This document shows, one piece after another, positions 1-7,749 of a DNA stretch of 19,492 nt (positions are counted from its first letter, which is position 1; every line of letters begins with the position of its first letter). This DNA comes from CAZVEV01 sp964625865 (GTDB lineage: Bacteria; Planctomycetota; Phycisphaerae; SM23-33). The notes below the pieces were generated by a model. It saw only the letters and a program-made list of their open reading frames with translations, was not told the DNA's origin and searched no databases. Position numbers and translations under genes: made by a program. The DNA lies in NCBI GenBank assembly GCA_964625865.1, contig CAZVEV010000088.1, positions 1 to 19,492 on the forward strand, written 5' to 3'.

Positions 1-22
1 GGGCGAAGGTGCGCAGACGGCA

Positions 23-3000
23 ATGACAGCACGTACGGTGGTGAAGAATCCGACGCCCCTTCTGGTGATGCTGCTTGCCGCTGCGCCCGCCGCGTGGGGC
101 GAGACGAGAGGGCCCGTGGGGCGCTACCTGGCTGTCTTTGCCGACGGGCGACGCGTCGAGGGCGACGCGCTGACGGGGTGGCAGGGCGACCTGGACAGCG
201 CCCACCTGGACCAGGCGCCGCTGGGGGGGGGCGGCAGTCGGCTGCGATGGCTGCGCAACCGAGCGCTGAGTCCGTGGCGCAGCGAGTCGGACAATGCCTC
301 CGGATACGTCGAGTTCGTGGGCGGAGATCGCATGATCGGGCGGGTCGTCGGCGTTGAGCAGGCCGACCCGGGCGGCGCGTGGGGGGGCGCCTGTCTGCGG
401 ATCGGTCTGCCGGATGTGCTGACCAAGGACTCTCGCCTGCGGCGCGACGTCATCCGTGTCTTCCAGACCGACGTGCGCCGCGTTGTCTGGGATCGCCAGC
501 CTCGCCGGGCGTTTCGACCCAAGACGCTCTTCCTGGCCGATGGCGGGCGCATCGCGTTTGAGTCCCTGCAGTGGACCAACGCGGGCCTGCGGCTGTTGAC
601 CGATAGCGGCATTCGGGTCGTTGGATTTGGCGACGCATCCGAACTGCACCTGCAGGCGGGCGATCCGTGGGAAGCGTACTACCGCGAGTTGGCCGTTCTG
701 TGTCCGGACGGCACGGCCGCCCTGATTCGGATCGAGACGTCGACCGGCATGGTCCTGACCGGCTCGACGGGACGCTACAGGACGCCGTCCGGGGGCGATC
801 GGAGGAAGAAGTCCGGGGGCGACCACGCGATCGGGCCGGCCTGGACCCCCGACGCGATCCTGGTCTCGCCCGAGACGATTCGCACGTGGTGGCGGTTCGC
901 CCCGCACGAGGTGCCCCTGTCGCGCCTGGCGCCCGACCGGGTGGTCCAACGCGCCCTGACGGGTTTTCGATGGCGGTGGAACCGGAACCGAAGCGTTTGC
1001 GGAGGCGCCGCAACCGCCGGGGGCCGGGCCGTCGGTTGGGGCTTCGGCGTGCACGCCCACAGCGAACTGACCTTCACACTGCCCCCGCCAGCCAGGTCGT
1101 TCCGGACCCGCGCCGGACTGGACGGAGCGATGGGCGCAGGCGGGTGCGCGCGGGCGCTGGTCTATCTCAATGCCGCAAAGGGCAAGCCCCTGTACCGCAG
1201 CGACGTGCTGGTCGGCTCGGCGGCGGCGGTCGATACCGGCGTGCTGAAGCTCCCTGCTGCCGGGCAAGGGGCCAGGCGCCTGGTCCTGGTCGCTGACGCG
1301 GTCGGCACCGGTCAGCCGGCGGGGGCCGATCCGCTCGACATCCGCGACGCGCTCAATTGGGCCGAGCCCGTCTTAAACCTGGATCCGGGAATGCTTCGCG
1401 CCGAGATGGCCCGTTGCGGTACACTGGCCATGCCCGCACTGGCCGGGTGGAAGGCTTCCGGCCCCGGCGTGCCGATCCGGCCGCGATGGGACGAGTCCGA
1501 CAGGTCGTCCCCCCGGTTTGCCACGGCAGTATCGACGGGGGGCAAGCCCCTGACGCTGTCGCGCCGCGCCCGGATAGGCGAGGCGGATCGCTGGCTGAAA
1601 CTGTGGGTGCGACAGGTGGGCAAGCCTGACGTGCTCGGAGCCGTCGATATTCGCGTCGATGGTCGGCCCGTCGCGCGGATCCCCGTCAACCACACGGGGC
1701 AGGACCTGCCCTACGTCGTGCCGATGGACCCGTGGCGCGGCAAACAGGTCGATCTACAGGTGGTCTACACGCCCGGTTCGTTGGACGAGAGTATCCAGTG
1801 GCGTGCCCTGGCCCTCGTGCCGCGGAAGACCAGCGTCAACTGGACGCCCCTGCGGACGGTCGACCTGAGATCGTGGAACGGTGCGGGGTTGCGGAGCAGG
1901 CCGGACGGCTCGATCTCTGCCTACGGCGGCGGACGGGGAACGGTCGGCCGACTGATCGACACGTACGAAGTCAGCGCCGCCACCGACCTGCCGCGGATCA
2001 CGGCGATCCGTCTCGAAGCGTTGGCCGACACATCGCTTCCCAACGCCGGGCCCGGACGCCTGGGCCCCGGGGAGATCACGCGCGTTCGCCTCAGCACGCT
2101 GGCCCGCCAGCGAAAGACCCTCCGCGGGCGATACGTCCGCATCGAGATGCCGCACGGCAGCAGCGCGCTGCACCTGGCCGAGGTCCAGGTCTTTTCCCCG
2201 CCGTCGGACGAACGGACGCTGCTGGCCGAACTGAGCAAGCCCAAGCCGCCATCCAACCTCATCTCACGAGAGTACGCGACGGCGGAGATCGTCGCGATTC
2301 TCAAGGTCCCCGCCGCCCGGCGCGACGTGGCCCAGCGAACGCGCCTGCGAGCGTATCTCGACACGATCACCGAGAACATCGCCCGCAAGGGCACGGCGTC
2401 CCAGTCCAGCATGGTCGAAGACAACAAGCCCGCCCACGCGATCGACGGACACTTCGGCGGGAGATACGTCCAGACGGAGGCCCAGGACGGTCCATGGTGG
2501 CAGGTGGATCTTGGCGCCGCGTCCGACATTGATCGGATCGTTGTCTGGTCGCGTGTCGAACTGGACAACTCGCACCTGTTGCGGCACTTCGACGTGGTCG
2601 TCCTCGATGAAGACCGCCGGGAGGTGTGGCGGCGGGGGGGCATCTCCGACGCGCCCGTTCCGGCGGTGGAGGTCTTCGAGTCCGACGCTCGGGACGTGCC
2701 CATCGCCTGGGCTGTCGAGGCTCCCGACTCGCGAACAATCGGCCGGATCTTTGACGCCCACACGCGCGATGGGTGGATGCTCTCGCGGTATCAGGGGCAA
2801 TCTCAGGCGGCGGTGTTCGCCCTCGAGGATCCCGTTGATGTCCGCCGGACCGGGCTTCGCGTCGACCTGAAGCAGGCAGAGGAGCGGTGGTACAGGCCCC
2901 TGGGGCGGTTTCGCCTGTTGGCCACCGCGGACGACCCCCCGTCGAAGGCCGAGCCCGTCGCTGTCGTCGTTCGTCCGTTATCGCCCCCCTCGGGCACGCC

Positions 3001-4411
3001 GTCAGGCCCGCCGCCTGAATCGCCTTATGCGCTGTTCGAGAACGACGACCACTTCGTCCCCGTCAAGCCAGCCGATCGACCGAAGGTCGTCATGGTGTCC
3101 GAGGACACTCACGGCCCCGGGCGTGCGGTTCGCGTGGCGGCGGGGGGGACGTGTCGCCTGGACCTGCCGAGGATAGTCCCCATACGCCTGAGTCCCGGCC
3201 CCGGGGAGTTCAGGTACCTGCGGTTCGCCTTCCGCAAGTACGGGCGCGGAAAGGTGGTCCTGGGTCTGGAACACGTCAACTCCCGTGACAACCCGTGCCG
3301 TTACGAGGCAGGCCTCAAGCGGTCGGACGTCCGCTTCGCATGCCGTACGTGGACATGGGACCTCCCCTCCGAGTGGATCGTCATCGACCGGGACGTGCGG
3401 CGTGACTTCGGCAGGCTGGACCTGACGGGACTGACCGTCACGTGTCCCGACGGAGACTACGTCGTGCTGGATCACATCTATGCGGCCCGGCGGCCGCAGG
3501 ATTTCGAGCGCCTCACGGCCGCGCCGTCCGCGGCGAAGACCAATGCCGCCGCGCGCCTGGCGGTGGTGGCCCCGGTGGTGGCCAAGGTGCTGCCCGCCGT
3601 GGTCATGATCGACGCCGACGGGCGCACGCTGGCCGGGACACTCGTGGGGGCCGGCGGCTCGGTCGTTACGCTCGGGCGCGAGATTGCCGGCGCCGGCCGG
3701 AAGGTGACGGTTCGCCTTCCAGACGGGCGGAAGGTGAGCGGCAAGGTCACGGGCATCAGCCGCGAGACGGACGTCGGGGTGATCAGTATCACCGATGCCG
3801 GCACGTTCAAAGGCGCGGAGCTCTCGTCTCGCGAGTGGTTCGACACCACACGCATCTACGTGGGCTTCGCGTTCACCGACGGCGCGCAAGCACCTCAGGG
3901 ACATGCCATGACGATCAGGCATTTCAATCCGACCCTCATTATGATGGCCGAGCCCATGCCCAGCGAGAGGCCCGGCGGGCCTCTGGTGGACGAGCAGGGG
4001 CGTGTGGTCGGTATCCACGACCAGAGGCGGGGGGGGCGGCACGCGATGTACATCAAGACTCATACCTTCGCCAGGGACTGGGGCCGCCTGATCAAGGGCG
4101 AGATCTGGGGCAAGTGGGCCGCTGGCAGGGGGCCGATGATGGGCGTTAAGACCAGCCGGGCAAAAGAGGGCTGCCAGGTCAGCTACGTGGACGCCGATTC
4201 CCCCGCGGCGTCGGCGGGACTGCTTGCCAAGGACCTCGTGCTGAAGGTTGACGGCAAGCCCGTCCGGCACGAGACCGAGATCGAGGCCGTTCTGGCGGAT
4301 AAGGATCCGGGCCAACACGTCACCGTGACGATCAAGCGGGGGGACACGACCTTCGATCGGAAGATCGCCCTGATGCGGCGGCGCGAACTGAAACGCCCGC
4401 CTCGGAAGTAG
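23..4411 (+). CDS. Large exported NPCBM / F5/8-type-C protein with degenerate HtrA-like domain and PDZ
   Basis: The 1462-residue product starts with a Sec-type signal peptide (residues 1-26, hydrophobic core LLVMLLAAA, likely cleavage after AWG), so it should act in the periplasm or at the cell surface. An NPCBM-like carbohydrate-binding module spans about 305-455 (GFGVHAHS at 341-348, a GLDG turn, then WAEP). A discoidin/F5-8C-like module spans about 785-890 (ASQSS, AIDG, WWQVDLG). Residues about 1182-1365 resemble an HtrA/S1C trypsin-like domain, followed by a PDZ domain (about 1372-1455). In the HtrA part Asp1250 of the ETD motif is kept, but the His position is Arg1219 and the nucleophile Ser is Pro1317 (RPGGPL instead of NSGGPL). 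It is therefore probably not an active protease. I infer a ligand-binding or scaffolding role at polysaccharides. The ATG is favoured by the signal peptide, but the frame stays open to the window edge, so a longer start cannot be excluded. Confidence 0.85.
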   Translation: MTARTVVKNPTPLLVMLLAAAPAAWGETRGPVGRYLAVFADGRRVEGDALTGWQGDLDSAHLDQAPLGGGGSRLRWLRNRALSPWRSESDNASGYVEFVGGDRMIGRVVGVEQADPGGAWGGACLRIGLPDVLTKDSRLRRDVIRVFQTDVRRVVWDRQPRRAFRPKTLFLADGGRIAFESLQWTNAGLRLLTDSGIRVVGFGDASELHLQAGDPWEAYYRELAVLCPDGTAALIRIETSTGMVLTGSTGRYRTPSGGDRRKKSGGDHAIGPAWTPDAILVSPETIRTWWRFAPHEVPLSRLAPDRVVQRALTGFRWRWNRNRSVCGGAATAGGRAVGWGFGVHAHSELTFTLPPPARSFRTRAGLDGAMGAGGCARALVYLNAAKGKPLYRSDVLVGSAAAVDTGVLKLPAAGQGARRLVLVADAVGTGQPAGADPLDIRDALNWAEPVLNLDPGMLRAEMARCGTLAMPALAGWKASGPGVPIRPRWDESDRSSPRFATAVSTGGKPLTLSRRARIGEADRWLKLWVRQVGKPDVLGAVDIRVDGRPVARIPVNHTGQDLPYVVPMDPWRGKQVDLQVVYTPGSLDESIQWRALALVPRKTSVNWTPLRTVDLRSWNGAGLRSRPDGSISAYGGGRGTVGRLIDTYEVSAATDLPRITAIRLEALADTSLPNAGPGRLGPGEITRVRLSTLARQRKTLRGRYVRIEMPHGSSALHLAEVQVFSPPSDERTLLAELSKPKPPSNLISREYATAEIVAILKVPAARRDVAQRTRLRAYLDTITENIARKGTASQSSMVEDNKPAHAIDGHFGGRYVQTEAQDGPWWQVDLGAASDIDRIVVWSRVELDNSHLLRHFDVVVLDEDRREVWRRGGISDAPVPAVEVFESDARDVPIAWAVEAPDSRTIGRIFDAHTRDGWMLSRYQGQSQAAVFALEDPVDVRRTGLRVDLKQAEERWYRPLGRFRLLATADDPPSKAEPVAVVVRPLSPPSGTPSGPPPESPYALFENDDHFVPVKPADRPKVVMVSEDTHGPGRAVRVAAGGTCRLDLPRIVPIRLSPGPGEFRYLRFAFRKYGRGKVVLGLEHVNSRDNPCRYEAGLKRSDVRFACRTWTWDLPSEWIVIDRDVRRDFGRLDLTGLTVTCPDGDYVVLDHIYAARRPQDFERLTAAPSAAKTNAAARLAVVAPVVAKVLPAVVMIDADGRTLAGTLVGAGGSVVTLGREIAGAGRKVTVRLPDGRKVSGKVTGISRETDVGVISITDAGTFKGAELSSREWFDTTRIYVGFAFTDGAQAPQGHAMTIRHFNPTLIMMAEPMPSERPGGPLVDEQGRVVGIHDQRRGGRHAMYIKTHTFARDWGRLIKGEIWGKWAAGRGPMMGVKTSRAKEGCQVSYVDADSPAASAGLLAKDLVLKVDGKPVRHETEIEAVLADKDPGQHVTVTIKRGDTTFDRKIALMRRRELKRPPRK

Positions 4412-4416
4412 CCCGC

Positions 4417-4448
4417 CTCTCCAGCCGCTGCTCCCGCCCGGCGGAGAG
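4417..4448 (+). terminator. Possible stem-loop terminator after the NPCBM gene
   Basis: CTCTCC(A)GCC pairs with GGCGGAGAG (9 bp, one bulged A, loop of about 13 nt), starting 6 nt after the stop codon. No T-tract follows, so intrinsic termination is uncertain. Confidence 0.35.
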
Positions 4449-4492
4449 CAAGTTCATCGCTCGCATGAAGATGTGCGTGCGGCCTGTCGTCG

Positions 4493-4521
4493 TGGACAAC
4501 CACCGCCGCCGCGGCTACAAT
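4493..4521 (+). promoter_or_regulatory. Sigma70-like promoter for the AAA/RyR gene
   Basis: TGGACA (4493-4498) and TACAAT (4516-4521) are separated by exactly 17 bp, and each hexamer has one mismatch to consensus. Such an AT-rich -10 is rare in this GC-rich DNA. The start site would be near 4528, giving a leader of about 107 nt before ATG 4635. This supports transcription separate from the upstream gene. Confidence 0.55.
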
Positions 4522-4622
4522 TCGCGGGACTTGCACGTCCGGCCGTTCGCGTGGTTGCGGGGCGTTGTAGCAGCCGACCGCCTGCTGGGGTCGGGCTTGT
4601 CTTTGGTCAGGGCACGTAGTTG

Positions 4623-4628
4623 AAGGGA
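4623..4628 (+). promoter_or_regulatory. Ribosome binding site deciding start at 4635
   Basis: AAGGGA lies 6 nt upstream of ATG 4635. An in-frame TTG at 4620 lies upstream of this site and so is unlikely to be the true start. Confidence 0.6.
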
Positions 4629-4634
4629 CGACAG

Positions 4635-7313
4635 ATGGCAGAGCAGTCAGTTCGTAGCGAAGAGGCGGGTCGGATTGTAGTCACGGGCGACGTGACGATG
4701 GACTGGAACCTGGCCCAGAAGACGGGCAAGGCGAGCAAGGGGCGCTCGTGGCTTCACGATACGGTCACCGCGGCCAACTGGCAGCGGGGCGGGGCGGCGC
4801 TGGTGGCGGATCTTGTGGAATGCATAGCCGATCGCCTCGCCCGGAGCGGGCAGGGCGAGTTTCGCGTCCTTCAGACCGGTGCGGCGCGGGAGGCGGTAGG
4901 GCCCGGCGACGAGGCGTACAACCACTCCTTTGCGTTCTGGAAGCAGTATGACGGCACGTCGTGGTCGGGCGGCAAGGCGGTGTGGCGGATGGCCGAGTCG
5001 CTCGGTATGTCGGCGGCGGCGGATTGCGAGGACCAGGCCACGCGCCCGTGGCACCACGTGGTTGATGACACCGCCGACGCCGAGATCGTCGTGATTGATG
5101 ACGCGGCGTACGGCTTTCGCGAGTGCGAGGCGTTGTGGCCCGAGGCCATCGGGCCCGCCGCGCCGGCCGTCAAGCCGTGGGTCGTACTGAAGATGTCCCA
5201 TCCGCTGTGCGAGGGCAAGCTGTGGGAGCACCTGCTGGCCAACTTCGCCGACCGCCTGATTGTCATCGTCACCGCCAACGACCTTCGCCACGGGCAGATC
5301 CAGATCAGCAGGCAACTGTCGTGGGAACGTACCGCCGGGGATCTGGTGCGTGAGCTGAACCGCAATCCGCGCATCAACGAGTTGCGCCGTTGCGCCCACG
5401 TGGTCGTCTCGTTCCTGACCGCCGGCGCCGTCGTCCAGTCCGGCGCCAGGGAAGGGTCGCCGGCGGCCACGCTGCTGTTCGATCCGGTCAAGATGGAAGG
5501 CCAATGGGAGCGCCCAGCCAGCGGGAAGGTGTTCGGCTACACGACGATTCTGACCGCGGCGATCGTCCGCCGCCTGATGGTCGATGGCGATCAGCCCGAT
5601 GTGGCAGCGGCCGTGCAGTCCGGCGTCCGCGCGATGCGGGACCTGTTTACCTGCGGCTACCTTGCCCAGGACGACAACGACAGCCGCGTCGTATTTCCGC
5701 ACGATCAGATTGCTGACCTGCTGATGGAAACCGACGGCTCGGCCTGCGAGGACGGCATCGGACAGGCACCCGCCGTCTTGCAGGAGGCCACGATTCCGCA
5801 TCCTGACCGGGTCGAACGGTGGTCCATACTCGGCGCGAGGTACAGTGCGGTGATCGACAGCATCGCGGCGGATGTGGCGCAGCAGGGGCTGGACGTCATC
5901 CTGGATGACGTACCGGTTGCGAAGTTCGGGTTCCTCTCGACGGTGGACCGTCGCGAGATCGAGTCGTATCGCAACGTCCACCGCCTGTTGGTGCAGTACG
6001 TGCGCAACACGGGTGACCGTCAGCCGTGTTGCATCGCGGTGTTCGGCCCTCCGGGATCGGGCAAGTCGTTCGGCGTCAAGCAGATAGCGGCGACTATCGG
6101 CAAGGACAAGATCAAGACCCTCACGTTCAACCTGTCGCAGTTGGCCAGCCCGAGCGAACTCAACGGCGCGCTGCACCAGGTCCGCGACGTGGCGCTGACC
6201 GGTATGATCCCGCTGGTGTTCTGGGACGAGTTCGACACCGCCCTTGCCGGCCAGACACTCGGCTGGCTGCGGTACTTCCTGGCGCCGATGCAGGACGGCG
6301 AGTTCCAGGAGGGACAGATCACGCATCCGATCGGCAAGTGCATCTTCGTCTTCGCCGGCGGAACCAGCGAGAGCTTCGCGGACTTCGGCTCGGTCATTCG
6401 CGGCGTCAACGAACAGGCCGCCGCCGACGAGCGGAAGGCCGCCAAGGTCAACGACTTCCTCAGCCGCCTGAAGGGCTACCTCAACGTGCTGGGCCCGAAT
6501 CCACAGCATGGCCCGGGGTTCCTGGACGAACTGTTCATCCTGCGGCGGGCGATCCTGCTGCGGTCAATGCTCTCGCGACGGGCCAAGGGGCTCTTCGAAG
6601 GCGGAGATACCAGGAAGCTGCTGCGCATCGATCCCGGCGTGCTGCGGGCATTTCTACACTCCCCGGCGTTCAGGCACGGCGCGCGGTCGATGGAGTTCAT
6701 CATCGCCATGAGCGTCCTGGGCCGCAGCTCCTGCTATGAACGGGCGTCCCTGCCGTCCGAGGCCCAACTCGAGACCCACGCCGACGGGAAGATGTTCCTC
6801 TCGCTGGTCGACCAGATCTCCCTGCCGCCGGAACTGCTGGAGAAAGTCGCCGCCTCGGCACACGACTGCTGGAAGAAGGCGAAGGAAGCTGACGGATGGA
6901 GCCATGCCCCCGTCCGCGACAACACGGCCAAGACGCACGCCTGGCTGCTGGACTACGACGAATTGCCCGAAGAAGCCAAGGAAGCCAATCGCGTTACCGC
7001 GGGCAACTTTCCCCGCAAGCTCGCCTGCTGCGGCTACGTCATGACGCCCATCGACGGCGTGTGCGGCATCGACGAGTTTCCGCCTGACGACTTCGAGAAG
7101 ATGTCCATATATGAGCACGAGTTGTGGATGGAGGACAAGCTCCGCCGCGGCTACACGCTGGGGGAATCGACCGAAGCCGAACCCTACCACAGTCCCTACC
7201 TGGTCCCCTGGGAGGAACTGGACGACGACATCAAGCAATACGATCGCGACCAGATCGCGAACATCATCGGCATCCTGAAAGAGGTTGGCTACGCGGTGGT
7301 CAAGGCCGACTGA
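4635..7313 (+). CDS. Ribokinase-like / AAA-type ATPase / tandem RyR domain protein
   Basis: This is an 892-residue cytosolic protein without signal peptide or membrane segment. Residues 12-320 follow the order of a ribokinase/PfkB fold: VVTGDVTMDW at 15-24, a strand ending VVIDDAAYG near 152-159, VTAND at 212-216, then VVVSFLTAGAVV near 255-267. At the place of the catalytic GAGD motif it reads GYTTIL (301-306), so sugar-kinase activity is doubtful. The ATPase core has Walker A GPPGSGKS (471-478) and Walker B LVFWDEFD with Asp531-Glu532. Two RyR domains end the protein: about 730-802 (W...DGW, LPEEAKEANR, CCGYVM) and about 823-889 (W...RRGY, VPWEELDDDIKQYDR, VGYAVV). RyR repeats are best known from ryanodine receptors; bacterial copies are little characterised. 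The architecture suggests an ATP-driven switch sensing a small ligand, but substrate and partner are unknown. It appears monocistronic, with its own promoter and a downstream hairpin. Confidence 0.85.
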   Translation: MAEQSVRSEEAGRIVVTGDVTMDWNLAQKTGKASKGRSWLHDTVTAANWQRGGAALVADLVECIADRLARSGQGEFRVLQTGAAREAVGPGDEAYNHSFAFWKQYDGTSWSGGKAVWRMAESLGMSAAADCEDQATRPWHHVVDDTADAEIVVIDDAAYGFRECEALWPEAIGPAAPAVKPWVVLKMSHPLCEGKLWEHLLANFADRLIVIVTANDLRHGQIQISRQLSWERTAGDLVRELNRNPRINELRRCAHVVVSFLTAGAVVQSGAREGSPAATLLFDPVKMEGQWERPASGKVFGYTTILTAAIVRRLMVDGDQPDVAAAVQSGVRAMRDLFTCGYLAQDDNDSRVVFPHDQIADLLMETDGSACEDGIGQAPAVLQEATIPHPDRVERWSILGARYSAVIDSIAADVAQQGLDVILDDVPVAKFGFLSTVDRREIESYRNVHRLLVQYVRNTGDRQPCCIAVFGPPGSGKSFGVKQIAATIGKDKIKTLTFNLSQLASPSELNGALHQVRDVALTGMIPLVFWDEFDTALAGQTLGWLRYFLAPMQDGEFQEGQITHPIGKCIFVFAGGTSESFADFGSVIRGVNEQAAADERKAAKVNDFLSRLKGYLNVLGPNPQHGPGFLDELFILRRAILLRSMLSRRAKGLFEGGDTRKLLRIDPGVLRAFLHSPAFRHGARSMEFIIAMSVLGRSSCYERASLPSEAQLETHADGKMFLSLVDQISLPPELLEKVAASAHDCWKKAKEADGWSHAPVRDNTAKTHAWLLDYDELPEEAKEANRVTAGNFPRKLACCGYVMTPIDGVCGIDEFPPDDFEKMSIYEHELWMEDKLRRGYTLGESTEAEPYHSPYLVPWEELDDDIKQYDRDQIANIIGILKEVGYAVVKAD

Positions 7314-7340
7314 CCGCAGGCGGCGGGCCTGGTACGGATG

Positions 7341-7366
7341 CGGCGGGGACCTCGCATGTCCCGCCG
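7341..7366 (+). terminator. Terminator-like hairpin after the AAA/RyR gene
   Basis: CGGCGGG(G)AC pairs with GTCCCGCCG around a CTCGCAT loop, starting 27 nt after the stop codon. The stem has 9 pairs and one bulged G. There is no U-tract, so it may stop transcription poorly or protect the 3' end of the mRNA. Confidence 0.45.
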
Positions 7367-7523
7367 AAGGCCGTTGTCGCCTTGTCGCGCCCGTGCTCAG
7401 CCGGACCGTCCAGCACGCACGAGGCCGCGGCCTAAGCGACGATCTCCCGGCCGAAGGGGTAGGGGGCGTCTGAAGGCGCGGCATGCGGCCAGGGGGCGTT
7501 TACGGGGCTTGGCCGGGACGCGC

Positions 7524-7552
7524 AGCGGCGCCGCCTGGCGCCTGGCGCCGCT
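7524..7552. repeat. Inverted repeat, 9-bp perfect stem
   Basis: AGCGGCGCC (7524-7532) and GGCGCCGCT (7544-7552) are exact reverse complements around an 11-nt loop. It sits directly next to the two perfect palindromes and may belong to the same structured element. Confidence 0.5.
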
Positions 7553-7560
7553 CCGGGCGG

Positions 7561-7598
7561 ACGACATTCTGACGTTCTGCAGAACGTCAGAATGTCGT
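7561..7598. repeat. Perfect 38-bp palindrome
   Basis: The half-site ACGACATTCTGACGTTCTG (7561-7579) is followed immediately by its exact reverse complement (7580-7598), with centre CTGCAG and no loop. Pairing stops at both ends. It is noticeably more AT-rich than its surroundings. It could be a dimeric-protein binding site, a cruciform, an RNA hairpin or a small insertion; no T-tract follows, so a classical terminator is less likely. Confidence 0.9.
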
Positions 7599-7617
7599 AT
7601 GGCGCGGAGATGCGACG

Positions 7618-7639
7618 GCAAGTGTCGGCCGACACTTGC
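7618..7639. repeat. Perfect 22-bp palindrome
   Basis: GCAAGTGTCGG is followed immediately by its exact reverse complement CCGACACTTGC. It lies 19 bp after the 38-bp palindrome. Its sequence is unrelated to the first, so it is not a second copy of the same site. Confidence 0.85.
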
Positions 7640-7749
7640 GATGCGACGTTCCGCGATCCCAGAGGGGCCGGCGGTGATTCGTGTTGTCTTTCGTGGGGTG
7701 ATGGCATAGGGTCTGCGGGTCGTTGTCTGTTGCTTAGGGAGTTTTCAGT

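Larger units (their letters stand above)
7314..7749. other. Non-coding spacer with clustered hairpins and palindromes
   Basis: This 436-bp gap between the AAA/RyR gene and the Nudix gene holds no convincing gene. It contains a terminator-like hairpin (7341-7366), a 12-bp palindrome AGGCCGCGGCCT (7422-7433), a 9-bp stem hairpin (7524-7552), and perfect palindromes of 38 bp (7561-7598) and 22 bp (7618-7639). The open frames crossing it have ordinary high-GC shadow composition. A weak promoter-like pair (TTGTCT 7684-7689, TAGGGT 7707-7712, 17-bp spacer) lies upstream of the Nudix gene but is not convincing. Confidence 0.7.

Noticed and set aside
3002..4318. 438-codon minus-strand open frame
   Set aside because: It is opposite the HtrA-like/PDZ part of the first gene; rich in His, Arg, Pro and Gly without any motif.
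4647..6509. 620-codon minus-strand open frame
   Set aside because: It lies entirely opposite the AAA/RyR gene, which has clear motifs. The translation is a low-complexity Arg/Val/Leu-rich mirror typical of high-GC codon use, with no recognisable domain.
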